From contig NZ_AZUY01000007.1 of NCBI RefSeq assembly GCF_000513935.1, forward strand, positions 17,807 through 81,806: 64,000 nucleotides of DNA, read 5' to 3'. The position numbers were made by a program, and so were the translations under genes. Positions 52,347-63,352 of the stretch are shown here, in pieces. How positions within the stretch are numbered: the first letter of the stretch is position 1; every line of letters begins with the position of its first letter. The stretch comes from Mesorhizobium sp. WSM3626. Its GTDB lineage: Bacteria > Pseudomonadota > Alphaproteobacteria > Rhizobiales > Rhizobiaceae. The notes below the pieces were generated by a model. It searched no databases. It had not been told where the DNA came from and saw only the letters and a list, made by a program, of their open reading frames with translations.

Positions 52347-52424
52347 CTATCGCATGAAAAGCATGAGAAGAATGATGATCGGAATCGGAACTCCGAGCAA
52401 CCAGAGTAGAATGCCGCGTCCCAT
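52347..52424 (-). CDS. 25-residue membrane micro-protein
   Basis: Very short gene. MGRGILLWLLGVPIPIIILL continues with MLFMR and stops at 52347-52349. A full GGAGG ribosome site sits six bases before ATG 52424. The peptide is one hydrophobic helix with a central VPIPI break and Arg at the end. Peptides of this pattern are encoded near many rhizobial membrane-protein genes, although most annotations miss them. It is followed after nine bases by the membrane protein gene at 52337, so translation of the two may be linked. Function unknown. Confidence 0.75.
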   Translation of the reverse strand: MGRGILLWLLGVPIPIIILLMLFMR

Positions 52425-52443
52425 GAAAGCCTCCTGCAAGAAA

Positions 52444-52464
52444 TTGTGATCGACACTGTCACAA
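52444..52464. promoter_or_regulatory. Inverted repeat upstream of the micro-protein gene
   Basis: TTGTGA (52444-52449) and TCACAA (52459-52464) form an inverted repeat with a nine-base spacer, 20 bases before the ATG of the micro-protein gene. Half-sites resemble a CRP/FNR box but the spacing (N9 rather than N6) does not fit. It could be another regulator's site. Confidence 0.3.
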
Positions 52465-52552
52465 TGTCTCTGAAGGCCTTCTGTTCCGGCAGGTCCTCAT
52501 TATTGGCGCGCGCCCGAGCTACGCCAATGTACCGAAAAGGCTGGGCGAAACC

Positions 52553-55030
<2,478 letters not shown>

Positions 55031-55169
55031 CTATTGTCTAGATGCCGTTTTTGCAGCGCGAAAAATTGGCCCCGAATCGCGCCTCTGAGATCGATTAGAT
55101 ATAGGCGCTAAAGGCGGTTTTTCCAAGGTTTGCAGGCATTTCCGGCGCAAATCCCAAGCCGGCAGCCGG

Positions 55170-57800
55170 CTATTCTTTTCGGGCGTTGATTTTGGCGAGA
55201 AGGCCGCGCAAATATTTGATCGTGGATTTGTCCCTGGGTGCCAGCCTGCCGGTGCGGTCGAGCTCCAGCGTCAGGTTCAGCGCCTTGGTCAGCACCGCCT
55301 TCGGATCCTTGGCCACATACGCATAGTTGATGTAAGCCTGCACCAGATCAAATTGCCAAACCGCATTGTTCGGATCGGACTGAGCCAGTTGCTGGCGGAT
55401 GCCGAGGCTGGCTTCGAAGGCCCTCTTGGAGCCCTCGAAGTGGCGCTGCTTGGTCTCCAGCATGCCGATTTCCGACAGAGTGATCGACAGGTCGCGTTGC
55501 CAGTCGGAATTGCCTGGGTCGAGCTGGGCCAGCCGGTCGGCAATGGCAAGACTGTCCTGGTAGTTTTGCAGCGCCTCGCTGACATTGCCCTGCGCATCAA
55601 GCACAACGGCAACCTTTTCCAGACAGACCGACAGGTCGCGCTGCCAGCCGGTGTTGCCGGGGTCGCTCCGGGCAAGGTCACGCGCTACGGCCAGCGCTTT
55701 CTGATAGAAGACCAGTGCTGCCGGCCAGTTCTCCTGGTCGTTGAGCGCGTTGCCGATCTTGGCGTAACTGATCGACAGGTCGCGCTTCAAGTCGGTATCG
55801 TTAGGGTCGCGGCGCACCAGGCTCCCGGCGATCGCCTGGCTCTTGTTGTAGGCCACAAGCGCACCGGCGGCGTCGCCTCGCTCACGCAGCACGTCGCCGA
55901 TCCTCTCGTGGCTGACAGAGACAGCCCGCTGGCGCTCAAGGTCGTCGGGTTTGTTCTCGGCCAGCGCCAGCCGGATTCTCAGGCTCTCTTCAAAGGCGGT
56001 CTGGGCGCTGTTCAACTGGCCGGCGGTACGGGCAAGGTCGCCGATTTCGTCATAGGTTATGGTCAGGTCGCGCAGCAGATAAGCGCTGTTCGGCTCGGCG
56101 TCGGCCAATTTCTGCTTGATCGACAAGCTTTGTTGATAGGCCTGGGCCGCCGCACCCACATCGCCTTGCGTCGCCAGCACGTTGCCGATCTTGTCACTGG
56201 CCGTGGCAAGATCACCGAGCCAGTCTTTCTTGTCCGGCACTCTTGCGGTCAGCTCCTGCAGCATGCCCCTGGCCGCCTCATAGTTTTCGAGCGAGTTTGG
56301 CAGGTCGCCTTGCGCCATCTCTATGTTGGCGAGCTTGATGTGGCTGATGGCGAGATCGCGTTTGACGCTGGGATCGGTTTCCCGAAGCGACCGCTGCTCG
56401 AGGTTGGCCAACAGGGCGGTGAAGGCCCGGCCGGCCGCCTCGACATTGCCGACCGTCGTATAGAGCAGACCGAGCTCGTCCAGCGTGCTGCTCTGGCGGT
56501 CGGCTTGTTCCAGGCTGAGCGGGGTCTGCCCGGCCTCGCCATACAGCGACAGCACCGTTTCATAACCCTTGATGGCCGCCGCATAATCGAGGTCGGCGCG
56601 CGCCGTGCCCGCCGACAGGAACAGCGTCGCGGCCTGCGACAGCGTTCGATCGACGAAATTCACCTTCAGCGCCTTGCGCGACACTTCGTCGATGCCGACC
56701 GCCTCGGCCAACTTCGCCTGCGCGGTGCCGAAGGCACCCAGGGCCAGCTGCTCCTCGGCCTGACGGCGCAGGTCCGTCACACGCGGATCGTCGGCAGCCA
56801 GCGTCTTCATCTCGGCGCGCACCTTGACGAAGGCGTCCGCCGCTTCGCGCAGCCGGGCATTCAGGCTCTCCGCTGACAGATGGCTGGTGTCGGCGCTGAT
56901 CAACGCCCCATAGAGCGGCGCCAGCGGCATGTCGGCGTCGCTGGCGATCCGCTCGACCTCGCCCCGCATCTCCGGCGTCACGTCGGCCATGGCCAGCAGC
57001 AGCCTTTCGCGCTCCGGCAATTGTTCCTTGGCGGCAGCGGCGAAAAACAGCTTAGGCAGGCCGCTCTCGACATAGGGTAGTTGCTTGCCGCGCGACAGGT
57101 CGTAGACCTCCTGCTGCACCAGCGTCAGCACCGAGCGAATCTCGAGCCCGTCGGTGCCGAGATATTTGGTCAACGCCGTGGTGAAGGGTGAGTTCTGGCC
57201 GGCGCCATCGGCGGCCGTCTCGCCGGGTGCGGCCGAGAACGCGAACAGGATGTTTTCCGCCCGCCCGATGCGGCCAAGACCCGGTTTTACGCTGTCGGCG
57301 ACATCCTTGGCCAGCGAGGTCGCGCCACGACCGGTGCCGCTGCTCCCCGAGAACGGATCGCTGCGGCAGGCATCGAGCACGATCAGCCCGACTTTCGCGG
57401 TGGCGGCGACCGCGTCGCGCACCTCTTCCAGCGGCAGGCTGGTCTTGTCCAGCGCATCGAGCGAAGACGCGTCGGCATCAACCGGCAGCAGCCGGTTGTC
57501 GCCCGATATTTCGACGCCATGGCCTGAGAAATACACCAGCGCTACGTCCGCGCCCTTGGCGTCTTCGCGGAAATCGTCGAGCGCGCGGCGCATGCGCCTG
57601 AGGTCGCGGTTGGTTTCGAGCACCACCTCGAAACCAAGTTTCTTCAGCGCCGTCTCCATCGCCTCGCCGTCATGGACGGCGTTGGCAAGCGGCCGGACCA
57701 GCCGGTAGTCGTCATCGGCCATGACCAATGCCACGCGCCGCTCCGCCACCGCCGCGGCGGTGGTCGCAAGCATAAGCAGCAAGGCAAACAGCAAACGCAA
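55170..57800 (-). CDS. Exported caspase-family protease with 48-residue tandem repeats
   Basis: 876-residue protein. It begins with a signal peptide (FALLLMLATTAAAVA), then a caspase p20-like domain (residues 20-250) with the catalytic dyad His94 in YFSGHG and Cys145 in LDACRSDP; FAFSAAPGETAADG and NSPFTTALTKYL match the p10-like part. A helical linker (260-480) follows. From 481 to 816 the chain consists of seven units of exactly 48 residues, with RDLSIS-type starts at 481, 529, 577, 625, 673, 721 and 769, and an eighth partial unit at 817. These are TPR-like (KIGN, ALxxYxxSL, LAxxDPxN). TTG 57800 is the start. Substrate unknown. Monocistronic. Confidence 0.85.
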   Translation of the reverse strand: MRLLFALLLMLATTAAAVAERRVALVMADDDYRLVRPLANAVHDGEAMETALKKLGFEVVLETNRDLRRMRRALDDFREDAKGADVALVYFSGHGVEISGDNRLLPVDADASSLDALDKTSLPLEEVRDAVAATAKVGLIVLDACRSDPFSGSSGTGRGATSLAKDVADSVKPGLGRIGRAENILFAFSAAPGETAADGAGQNSPFTTALTKYLGTDGLEIRSVLTLVQQEVYDLSRGKQLPYVESGLPKLFFAAAAKEQLPERERLLLAMADVTPEMRGEVERIASDADMPLAPLYGALISADTSHLSAESLNARLREAADAFVKVRAEMKTLAADDPRVTDLRRQAEEQLALGAFGTAQAKLAEAVGIDEVSRKALKVNFVDRTLSQAATLFLSAGTARADLDYAAAIKGYETVLSLYGEAGQTPLSLEQADRQSSTLDELGLLYTTVGNVEAAGRAFTALLANLEQRSLRETDPSVKRDLAISHIKLANIEMAQGDLPNSLENYEAARGMLQELTARVPDKKDWLGDLATASDKIGNVLATQGDVGAAAQAYQQSLSIKQKLADAEPNSAYLLRDLTITYDEIGDLARTAGQLNSAQTAFEESLRIRLALAENKPDDLERQRAVSVSHERIGDVLRERGDAAGALVAYNKSQAIAGSLVRRDPNDTDLKRDLSISYAKIGNALNDQENWPAALVFYQKALAVARDLARSDPGNTGWQRDLSVCLEKVAVVLDAQGNVSEALQNYQDSLAIADRLAQLDPGNSDWQRDLSITLSEIGMLETKQRHFEGSKRAFEASLGIRQQLAQSDPNNAVWQFDLVQAYINYAYVAKDPKAVLTKALNLTLELDRTGRLAPRDKSTIKYLRGLLAKINARKE

Positions 57801-57881
57801 GTCGAACCGCCCCCGGCTCAGTCATCTGCCGACCATTCCACCTCTTTATGGCGCGAGCAAGCCGCGCTGAGAGCGGCTCTC

Positions 57882-58451
57882 TCAGGCAGCGCGCATCGGT
57901 TTCAACGCCTCGCTCCAGCGCAACAGTTCGTCCAGCATGGTCTTGGTTCCGCCCCGCACCTGCTCGCTGGCATCGAAGGCGCCATTCTCGTCGAGCAGTT
58001 TCTGGTACAGCGGCAGCGCGACACCTTCCGGGATCGGCATGATCCCGACCGCGGTCAGCAGCGGTTTCAGCGCCTGCGCCGCGCGCAGGCCGCCGGAAAC
58101 ACCGCCATAGCTGAAGATGGCGGCTGGCTTGTATTTCCATTCGCGGGCGAGATAGTCGATCGCGTTGACGATCGCGGGCGCCACGAAATAATTGTATTCC
58201 GGCGCCACGAAGACTAAGGCGTCTGCGGCGTCGATCGCCTTCGACCAGACCTTGGTGTGGTCGTTTTGATAATTGCCGAGCCTTGGATGATAGGGTTCGT
58301 CCAGCACCGGCAGACCGAACGCGGCGATGTCGGTCAGCACCGGCTCGAATTTTCCGTGCTCGCGCGCGAACGTCTCCAGCCACTCGGCAAATACCGAGCC
58401 GGCGCGGCCGGGCCGCGTGCTGCCGATGATGATGTTCAACAGGTGCTTCAA
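57882..58451 (-). CDS. NADPH-dependent FMN reductase-like flavoprotein
   Basis: 189-residue flavodoxin-fold protein. IIIGSTRPGRAGSVFAEWL binds the FMN phosphate, and APEYNYFVAPAIVNAIDYL with YGGVSGGLRA are the flavin loops of the NADPH-dependent FMN reductase family (azoreductase/chromate reductase relatives). TTG 58451 is the likely start: AAAGGAG lies six bases upstream and the family N-terminus begins right there, KHLLNIIIGS. It is divergent from a cytochrome P450 gene across 210 bases. It could supply reduced flavin or electrons, but no P450 partnership can be shown from sequence. Confidence 0.88.
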   Translation of the reverse strand: MKHLLNIIIGSTRPGRAGSVFAEWLETFAREHGKFEPVLTDIAAFGLPVLDEPYHPRLGNYQNDHTKVWSKAIDAADALVFVAPEYNYFVAPAIVNAIDYLAREWKYKPAAIFSYGGVSGGLRAAQALKPLLTAVGIMPIPEGVALPLYQKLLDENGAFDASEQVRGGTKTMLDELLRWSEALKPMRAA

Positions 58452-58661
58452 GGCAGGCTCCTTTGTCGGGCGGTATCCGTTGGTGACCGTCACTACGGCA
58501 GAGCGTTCCAGCGGACAAGGCCGGAGCCCTGACGGAACGGTCACGATCGGATGAACAGACTGTCTGCCCTGCGTTCCTGAAGTCATGGTCCGCTCTGCCG
58601 TTTGGCCACATGGACGCCCGGTGTGCCAGCCACTACATTGATGGGAACAGCGGAGCACTCC

Positions 58662-60038
58662 ATGGATAGTCAGCCCGCCCCTTTCGTTCCTCCCGCCCCG
58701 AAGCCGCGCACGTCGCCGCCTTCGACGCTGGAGATGATCCGCATCGTCTATCGCAACCCGCTCGAACTCTGGGGCGAGCCGACCTACAACGAACCCTGGA
58801 TTTCGGCCAAGGGCGCCGGCGGGCCGCTGGTCATCGCCAATGATCCCGCCCTGATCCGCCATGTGCTGGTCGACAACGCCAAAAACTACAAGATGGCGAC
58901 GGTGCGCCAGAAGATCCTGAGGCCGATCCTGCGCGATGGCCTGCTGACCGCCGAGGGCGAGGTGTGGAAGCGGTCGCGCAAGGCGATGGCGCCGGTGTTC
59001 ACACCGCGCCACATTTTCGGCTTTGCCCAGCCGATGCTGAAACGCACGCTGGAGTTCGTCACCCGTTACGAGGCGGGCGGCACGTCCGATATCGCCCATG
59101 ACATGACGCTGCTTACCTACGACATCCTGGCCGAGACGCTGTTTTCCGGCGAGATCGCAGGCGAGCCGGGCAGTTTCGAAAACGAGATCGACCGCCTGTT
59201 CGAGACCATGGGCCGGGTCGACCCGCTCGACCTCTTGCGTGCGCCCGACTGGCTGCCACGGCTGACCCGCATCCGCGGCCGCAAGACGATGGCCTATTTC
59301 CGCAAGATCGTGACCGACACGGTCAAGATGCGCGAAGAGAGGTTCAGGCGCGACCCCGATGCCGTGCCCCAGGATTTCCTGACGCTGCTGCTCAAGGCCG
59401 AAGGCCCCGACGGACTGACACGCCCGGAAGTCGAGGACAACATCATCACCTTCATCGGTGCCGGACACGAGACCACGGCGCGCGCGCTCGGATGGACGCT
59501 TTATTGCCTGGCCGAATCGCCCTGGGAGCGCGACCGCGTCGAACAGGAGATCGACCAGGTGCTGGCGCGCGAGCCCGATCCGACGAAGTGGCTCGACGTC
59601 ATGCCGCTGACACGCGCCGCCTTCGACGAGGCGCTTCGGCTCTACCCACCGGCGCCATCGATCAACCGCGAGCCGATCGTGCCGGAAATGTGGAGGGATC
59701 TTTATATTCCCAAGCACGCCGCCGTGCTGGTGATGCCCTGGGTCGTCCACCGCCACAGGAAGTTGTGGGACCGGCCCGACGCCTTCCTGCCCGAACGCTT
59801 CCACCCGGGAAACCGTGAAAAGATCGACCGCTTCCAGTATCTGCCCTTCGGTGCGGGACCGCGCGTCTGCATAGGTGCCAGTTTCGCCATGCAGGAGGCG
59901 ATCATCGCGCTCGCCATCCTTTTGTCACGCTTCCGCTTCGACGCGACCGCTGAAACAAAACCCTGGCCGGTGCAGAAACTGACCACGCAGCCGCAAGGCG
60001 GGTTGCCGATGCGGATCACGCCTCGTCATCATCGTTAA
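58662..60038 (+). CDS. Cytochrome P450
   Basis: 458-residue soluble P450. I-helix AGHETTAR, the ExxR motif in EALRLYPP, and the heme loop FGAGPRVCIGASFA with thiolate Cys403 are present; the meander PERFHPGN is as expected. The N-terminal 25 residues are Pro-rich (VPPAPKPRTSPP) without a membrane anchor. ATG 58662 lies eight bases after GGAG; longer readings to 58602 lack support. Substrate class is unknown; the fatty-acid hydroxylase-like CYP102/CYP4-type overall layout (DPLDLLRAPDWLP, ERDRVEQEI) is the closest I can say. No ferredoxin gene adjoins it; the divergent flavin reductase and convergent NDUFA9-like gene are its neighbours. Confidence 0.92.
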   Translation: MDSQPAPFVPPAPKPRTSPPSTLEMIRIVYRNPLELWGEPTYNEPWISAKGAGGPLVIANDPALIRHVLVDNAKNYKMATVRQKILRPILRDGLLTAEGEVWKRSRKAMAPVFTPRHIFGFAQPMLKRTLEFVTRYEAGGTSDIAHDMTLLTYDILAETLFSGEIAGEPGSFENEIDRLFETMGRVDPLDLLRAPDWLPRLTRIRGRKTMAYFRKIVTDTVKMREERFRRDPDAVPQDFLTLLLKAEGPDGLTRPEVEDNIITFIGAGHETTARALGWTLYCLAESPWERDRVEQEIDQVLAREPDPTKWLDVMPLTRAAFDEALRLYPPAPSINREPIVPEMWRDLYIPKHAAVLVMPWVVHRHRKLWDRPDAFLPERFHPGNREKIDRFQYLPFGAGPRVCIGASFAMQEAIIALAILLSRFRFDATAETKPWPVQKLTTQPQGGLPMRITPRHHR

Positions 60039-60055
60039 GGGCTGACGCTTGGAGA

Positions 60056-61033
60056 TTATACCGCGGGCTTGCGCTGCTGGAACTGGCCGGCGGCGCGGAA
60101 GCGCCAGAGGTAGCTGGGCAGGATCGTCGCGATCGATTGCGGCTGGATGCCGAGCCCCGCCAGTGTCCGGTTGGCCTTGGCGGCTACGTCCGAAACGATG
60201 TTGTGCTCACGCAGCTGCGTCACCTGGTCCTTGGTCAGCATCGGGTTGGGCAGCAGGCCGAGGATCGAGGCCTGGATGTTGGCCACCCACCACGGCACGG
60301 GCACCAGCAGGCGCTTGCGCTCGATCACGGTGAGCATTTCCTGCATGCACTCCTTGAAGGTGAGCACGTTGGGGCCGCCAAGCTCGTAGACCTGGCCGCC
60401 ATCGATCTTGCCGTCGACCGAGCGCGCAACAGCTTCAGCAACATCGCCGACATAGACCGGCTGGAATTTGGTCTGGCCGCCGCCGATCAGCGGCAGCACC
60501 GGCGAATAACGCGCCATGTTGGCGAAGCGGTTGAAGAACGCATCCTCCGGCCCGAAATTGATCGACGGCCGGAAAATGACGGCGTCCGCGATCGCCTCCA
60601 GAACGGCCTTTTCACCCAGCGCCTTGGTGCGTGCGTAGACCGATTCGGACTCCAGATTGGCGCCGAGCGCCGAAATATGGGTGAGCCCGGCGCCGACGGC
60701 GCGCGCGGCCTCGGCGACAGCGCGAGCACCGAATTCGTGCACGGCGGAGAATTTCTGACGGCCGCTCTCATGCAGGACGGCGACGAGATTGACGACGTGA
60801 TCGGCGCCTTGCACGGCGCGGTCGACGGACCAGCGTACGCGCACATTGGCCTGCACCGGCTGGATTTGACCGACATTGCCGAGTGGCTGCAAATGGCCGG
60901 CAAGATCGGGCCGCCGGCAGGCGACCCGGATGCGATAACCACGCTTGGCCAGCGCCCGCACGACATGACGGCCGACAAAGCCTGACCCGCCAAAGACGAC
61001 GACGAGCTTTGGGGTCTGCAGGATTTCGGTCAT
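60056..61033 (-). CDS. NDUFA9-like NAD(P)-binding protein (atypical SDR)
   Basis: 325-residue extended/atypical short-chain dehydrogenase of the complex I NDUFA9 family. The nucleotide loop is VVFGGSGFVGRHVVRAL at the N-terminus, with CRRPDLAGHL suggesting NADP preference, and ISALGANLESESVYARTKALGE in place of the classic SDR Tyr-Lys site. FRPSINFGPEDAFFNRFANMA is typical of the family. In alphaproteobacteria such proteins occur as an accessory to NADH dehydrogenase or as free-standing redox proteins. It converges on the P450 gene with 17 bases between. A promoter for it must lie in the repeat-bearing stretch 61034-61200. Confidence 0.9.
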   Translation of the reverse strand: MTEILQTPKLVVVFGGSGFVGRHVVRALAKRGYRIRVACRRPDLAGHLQPLGNVGQIQPVQANVRVRWSVDRAVQGADHVVNLVAVLHESGRQKFSAVHEFGARAVAEAARAVGAGLTHISALGANLESESVYARTKALGEKAVLEAIADAVIFRPSINFGPEDAFFNRFANMARYSPVLPLIGGGQTKFQPVYVGDVAEAVARSVDGKIDGGQVYELGGPNVLTFKECMQEMLTVIERKRLLVPVPWWVANIQASILGLLPNPMLTKDQVTQLREHNIVSDVAAKANRTLAGLGIQPQSIATILPSYLWRFRAAGQFQQRKPAV

Positions 61034-61140
61034 GGCGGGCTCCGGCGCGCGTTCCAGATGGCTTGGCTGAGCCGTTTCATAGTCCGTTTTGCGCTAAAGG
61101 CAAAGGGTGACGCGTCGTCGCGTCATCGTTGTCTCTTGGG

Positions 61141-61172
61141 CAATTCCAGAAAAAGTGTGAAGCGGTTTCCGC
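61141..61172 (+). repeat. Partial copy of the CAATTCCAG rhizobial repeat
   Basis: CAATTCCAGAAAAAGTGTGA and the following AGCGGTTTCCGCG match, with a few changes, the central unit of the mosaic at 17571-17604. Only one arm of the palindrome is clear here, so it is a decayed or partial copy. Confidence 0.6.
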
Positions 61173-61223
61173 GAAAGCGCATGGCACTTTCATCATGTTT
61201 GGCGCCGCGAACGACAGACGCAG

Positions 61224-61247
61224 AAAACCCCGCCGAAGCGGGGTTTT
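61224..61247. terminator. Bidirectional hairpin terminator
   Basis: AAAACCCCGC (61224-61233), loop CGAA, GCGGGGTTTT (61238-61247): a perfect ten-pair stem with A and U tracts on both sides. It lies about 205 bases downstream of the Ldh-family gene end and upstream of the NDUFA9-like gene, on whose minus strand it could stop readthrough. Confidence 0.8.
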
Positions 61248-61452
61248 CCGGGTGACGTTCGCGCCGAAAGCAGGGTCCAACGAGGCGGCCTGACCTGAGA
61301 CGGTATCAGCGTGGCGTGAAGCAAGTACGCCCGCCCCAGCCCTGAACGCATCCGACAGAAGACACCGACCGGGCAAACCCGACCCGGACAGCCATTGGTC
61401 GTCGGGACGCGTGGGAAGGTTCACCGACGCGCGGGAAATTTCGTCAGTTTCT

Positions 61453-62454
61453 TCAGGCCGAATAGCGCTCGGCGAATTCGGAGATGCGCTGGATCACCGC
61501 CTTGGGCGCGGTGATGCCGCGCGCCTGCGCCTTCTCGACCGCTTCGGCCCGGGCGCGGCCGGGCACATGCACGCCATAGCGTCGGCGCAGCCGGTCGAGC
61601 TGGTCTTTCATGCGCTGCTCGAAATCCGGATCGAGTAGCTTCGGCTCGACCGCAAGCACGAACAGGCCGGTTCCCGGACTGTCGGGACCGCCGCTGAACC
61701 ACGGTGCGTCGAGCGACCAGTTGGCGCCCGACAGGCCCGCCGCCAGCACTTCGACCATCAGCGCGATGTTGGCGCCACGCTGGCCGCCAAAGGCAAGCAT
61801 GGCGCCCTTCATGGCGGCGGCCGGGTCGGTCGTCGAATTGCCGCTTGCGTCCAGCGCCCAGCCTTCGGGTATCTTCTTGCCGTCTTCCGCCGCCTTGCGG
61901 ATGTTGACGAAGGCGGTGGCGCTCGACGACTGGTCGATGACCAGCGGCGCGCCGTCGGCGGCGGGCGCGGCGAACGACATCGGGTTGGTGCAATAGACCG
62001 GCTTGACCGACCCCGAGCCGGCCAGGACGGCCGGGCCGTTGGTGGCGGCGAAGGACACCAGTCCCTGCGCCGCCAGCCGGCCGGTGAAGTAGCCGAGCGC
62101 CCCGCACGTATAGGCGTTTTTCTGCGAGAAGATGGCCACGCCGAACAGTCTTGCCGCCTTGGCGAGGTCGTCGATGGTGCGGTCGAATCCGGTATGCGCC
62201 AGCCCGCGGCGTGCGTCCGAGAGATAGATGGCCAGCGCCGGCCGCGTGATCACCGGATCGGCATTGCCGTCGATGCGCCCGGCCTCGAACGCCTCGAGGT
62301 AATCGATGAAATGCGACAGCCCGACGGTGGCAAGTCCTTCCGCCTCGGCCGCGATGATCGAGGCGGTGAGCGATTGCGCCGCTTCCTCATTGGCGCCGGC
62401 GCCAAGTGCCGCCATCCGGCAAAGTCCTTTTGCCTGGTCGAGACTGAGTTGCAT
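61453..62454 (-). CDS. Ldh-family NAD(P) oxidoreductase (malate/L-lactate/ureidoglycolate dehydrogenase-like)
   Basis: 333-residue member of the Ldh_2 family, which oxidises 2-hydroxy acids such as malate, L-lactate, ureidoglycolate (AllD) or 2,3-diketogulonate. Recognisable parts are SLTASIIAAEAEGLATVGLSHF-like N-terminal helices, VSFAATNGPAVLAG, NPMSFAAPAADGAPLVIDQSSS and an EPKLLDP C-terminus with RRRYGVHVPG. GGAG lies eight bases before ATG 62454. In a genome with an ureide pathway AllD is a tempting name, but the gene is 55 kb away from that island and next to amino-acid ABC genes, where many homologues act on delta-1-piperideine-2-carboxylate, pyrroline-2-carboxylate or hydroxyproline products. 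Specificity is unresolved. Confidence 0.85.
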   Translation of the reverse strand: MQLSLDQAKGLCRMAALGAGANEEAAQSLTASIIAAEAEGLATVGLSHFIDYLEAFEAGRIDGNADPVITRPALAIYLSDARRGLAHTGFDRTIDDLAKAARLFGVAIFSQKNAYTCGALGYFTGRLAAQGLVSFAATNGPAVLAGSGSVKPVYCTNPMSFAAPAADGAPLVIDQSSSATAFVNIRKAAEDGKKIPEGWALDASGNSTTDPAAAMKGAMLAFGGQRGANIALMVEVLAAGLSGANWSLDAPWFSGGPDSPGTGLFVLAVEPKLLDPDFEQRMKDQLDRLRRRYGVHVPGRARAEAVEKAQARGITAPKAVIQRISEFAERYSA

Positions 62455-62475
62455 CAGGGCTGCTCCTGAGTGAGT

Positions 62476-62529
62476 AGGAAATAGGGAGTAGTCAGTAGGA
62501 TAAAACCGGCAAGCAGCCCACTATTTCCT
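62476..62529. repeat. Imperfect inverted repeat with AGTAG-type short repeats
   Basis: AGGAAATAG (62476-62484) and CTATTTCCT (62521-62529) form a perfect nine-base stem; GAGTAG/AGTAGT units repeat around both arms. Such short repeats are scattered in rhizobial intergenic DNA. It lies between the ABC permease gene and the Ldh-family gene and may act as a partial terminator. Confidence 0.4.
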
Positions 62530-62542
62530 GTTCACTACTCGC

Positions 62543-63352
62543 TTACCCGATCTTGACCGGAATCCGCGCCTCGATCCGGCTGAAGGCGAAGACCAGAATG
62601 CCGGTGATCGCCATATAGATCAACGCCAGGAGCAGCAAGGGCTCGTAGGTGAGATAGGTGTCCTGCCGCACCTTGGACGAGACGGCGAAGATGTCGATCA
62701 CGCTGATGGTCGCCACCAGCGGCGTCGATTTCAGCTGCAGCACGGTCTCGCCGGTCAGCGTCGGCAGCGCCCGGTAGAAGGCTTGAGGCAGCCAGATGCG
62801 GCAGAAGATCTTCCAGCGGCTCATGCCGAAGGCGCGCGCGGCTTCCAGCTGCCCCTTGGGCACGCCGGCAAAGGCGCCGCGCATCACTTCGCCTTCATAG
62901 CCGGCAAAGGACAAGGTCAGCGCCAGCACGCCGTACGGCCAGGCCTGCCTGAGATAAGGCCACATCCAGGATTCGCGGATCCATGGATATTGCGGGAACA
63001 GCGAGCCCAGCCCGTAATAGAGCAGCCATAGCTGCAGAAGCAGCGGCGTGCCGCGAATGATGGTGCAGAACACTTTCGCCGGTGCCGCGACCCAGATCGA
63101 ACCGGCCGCCTGCGCCAGCCCGACGGGCAACGCGATCATGAAGCCGAGCGTACAGGTGACGGCCAGGATCCACAGGGCACGCCAGATGCCCATCAGGCCC
63201 ATTTCCCAATATTGCGGCAGCCAGTCCCAGCGCATGAAATAGGCGGCCGACGCCACGAGCCCCAACGCGATGAGGATCAGCACGATGCGATGTGGCTGCA
63301 GCCAGAGCGAAGCGCGCGCCGCCGTGTCGATGACGGCTGTTTCGCTGGTCAT
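62543..63352 (-). CDS. Polar amino acid ABC transporter permease (HisM/ArtM-like)
   Basis: 269-residue permease of the polar amino-acid family. Five or six hydrophobic segments and the EAA loop GQLEAARAFGMSRWKIFCRIWLPQA region (about residues 165-190) are seen; TIIRGTPLLLQLWLLYYGLG is the family signature near the first core helix. The N-terminal 25 residues are cytoplasmic. ATG 63352 overlaps the upstream permease stop (TGATG), so two membrane subunits are co-translated. An ATPase and a binding protein are expected beyond the window edge. Confidence 0.92.
   Translation of the reverse strand: MTSETAVIDTAARASLWLQPHRIVLILIALGLVASAAYFMRWDWLPQYWEMGLMGIWRALWILAVTCTLGFMIALPVGLAQAAGSIWVAAPAKVFCTIIRGTPLLLQLWLLYYGLGSLFPQYPWIRESWMWPYLRQAWPYGVLALTLSFAGYEGEVMRGAFAGVPKGQLEAARAFGMSRWKIFCRIWLPQAFYRALPTLTGETVLQLKSTPLVATISVIDIFAVSSKVRQDTYLTYEPLLLLALIYMAITGILVFAFSRIEARIPVKIG

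Larger units (their letters stand above)
61034..61452. other. Gene-free interval between ndufa9-like and Ldh-family genes
   Basis: 419 bases. It holds a partial rhizobial repeat (61141-61172) and a strong terminator (61224-61247). The rest, 61248-61452, was read on both strands and holds no gene or RNA that I can support; an antisense open frame across it has no homology that I recognise. Confidence 0.5.

Noticed and set aside
52444..52464. CRP/FNR binding site
   Set aside because: The half-sites match but the spacer is nine bases, not six, so it is listed only as an inverted repeat.
61077..61424. Open frame across the repeat and terminator downstream of the Ldh-family gene
   Set aside because: It runs through a palindromic repeat and a terminator hairpin and has no ribosome site or recognisable domain.
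61453..62454. Naming the Ldh-family gene allD as part of the ureide pathway
   Set aside because: Distance from the island and the neighbouring amino-acid ABC permeases leave the substrate open; the family covers several 2-hydroxy and imino acids.
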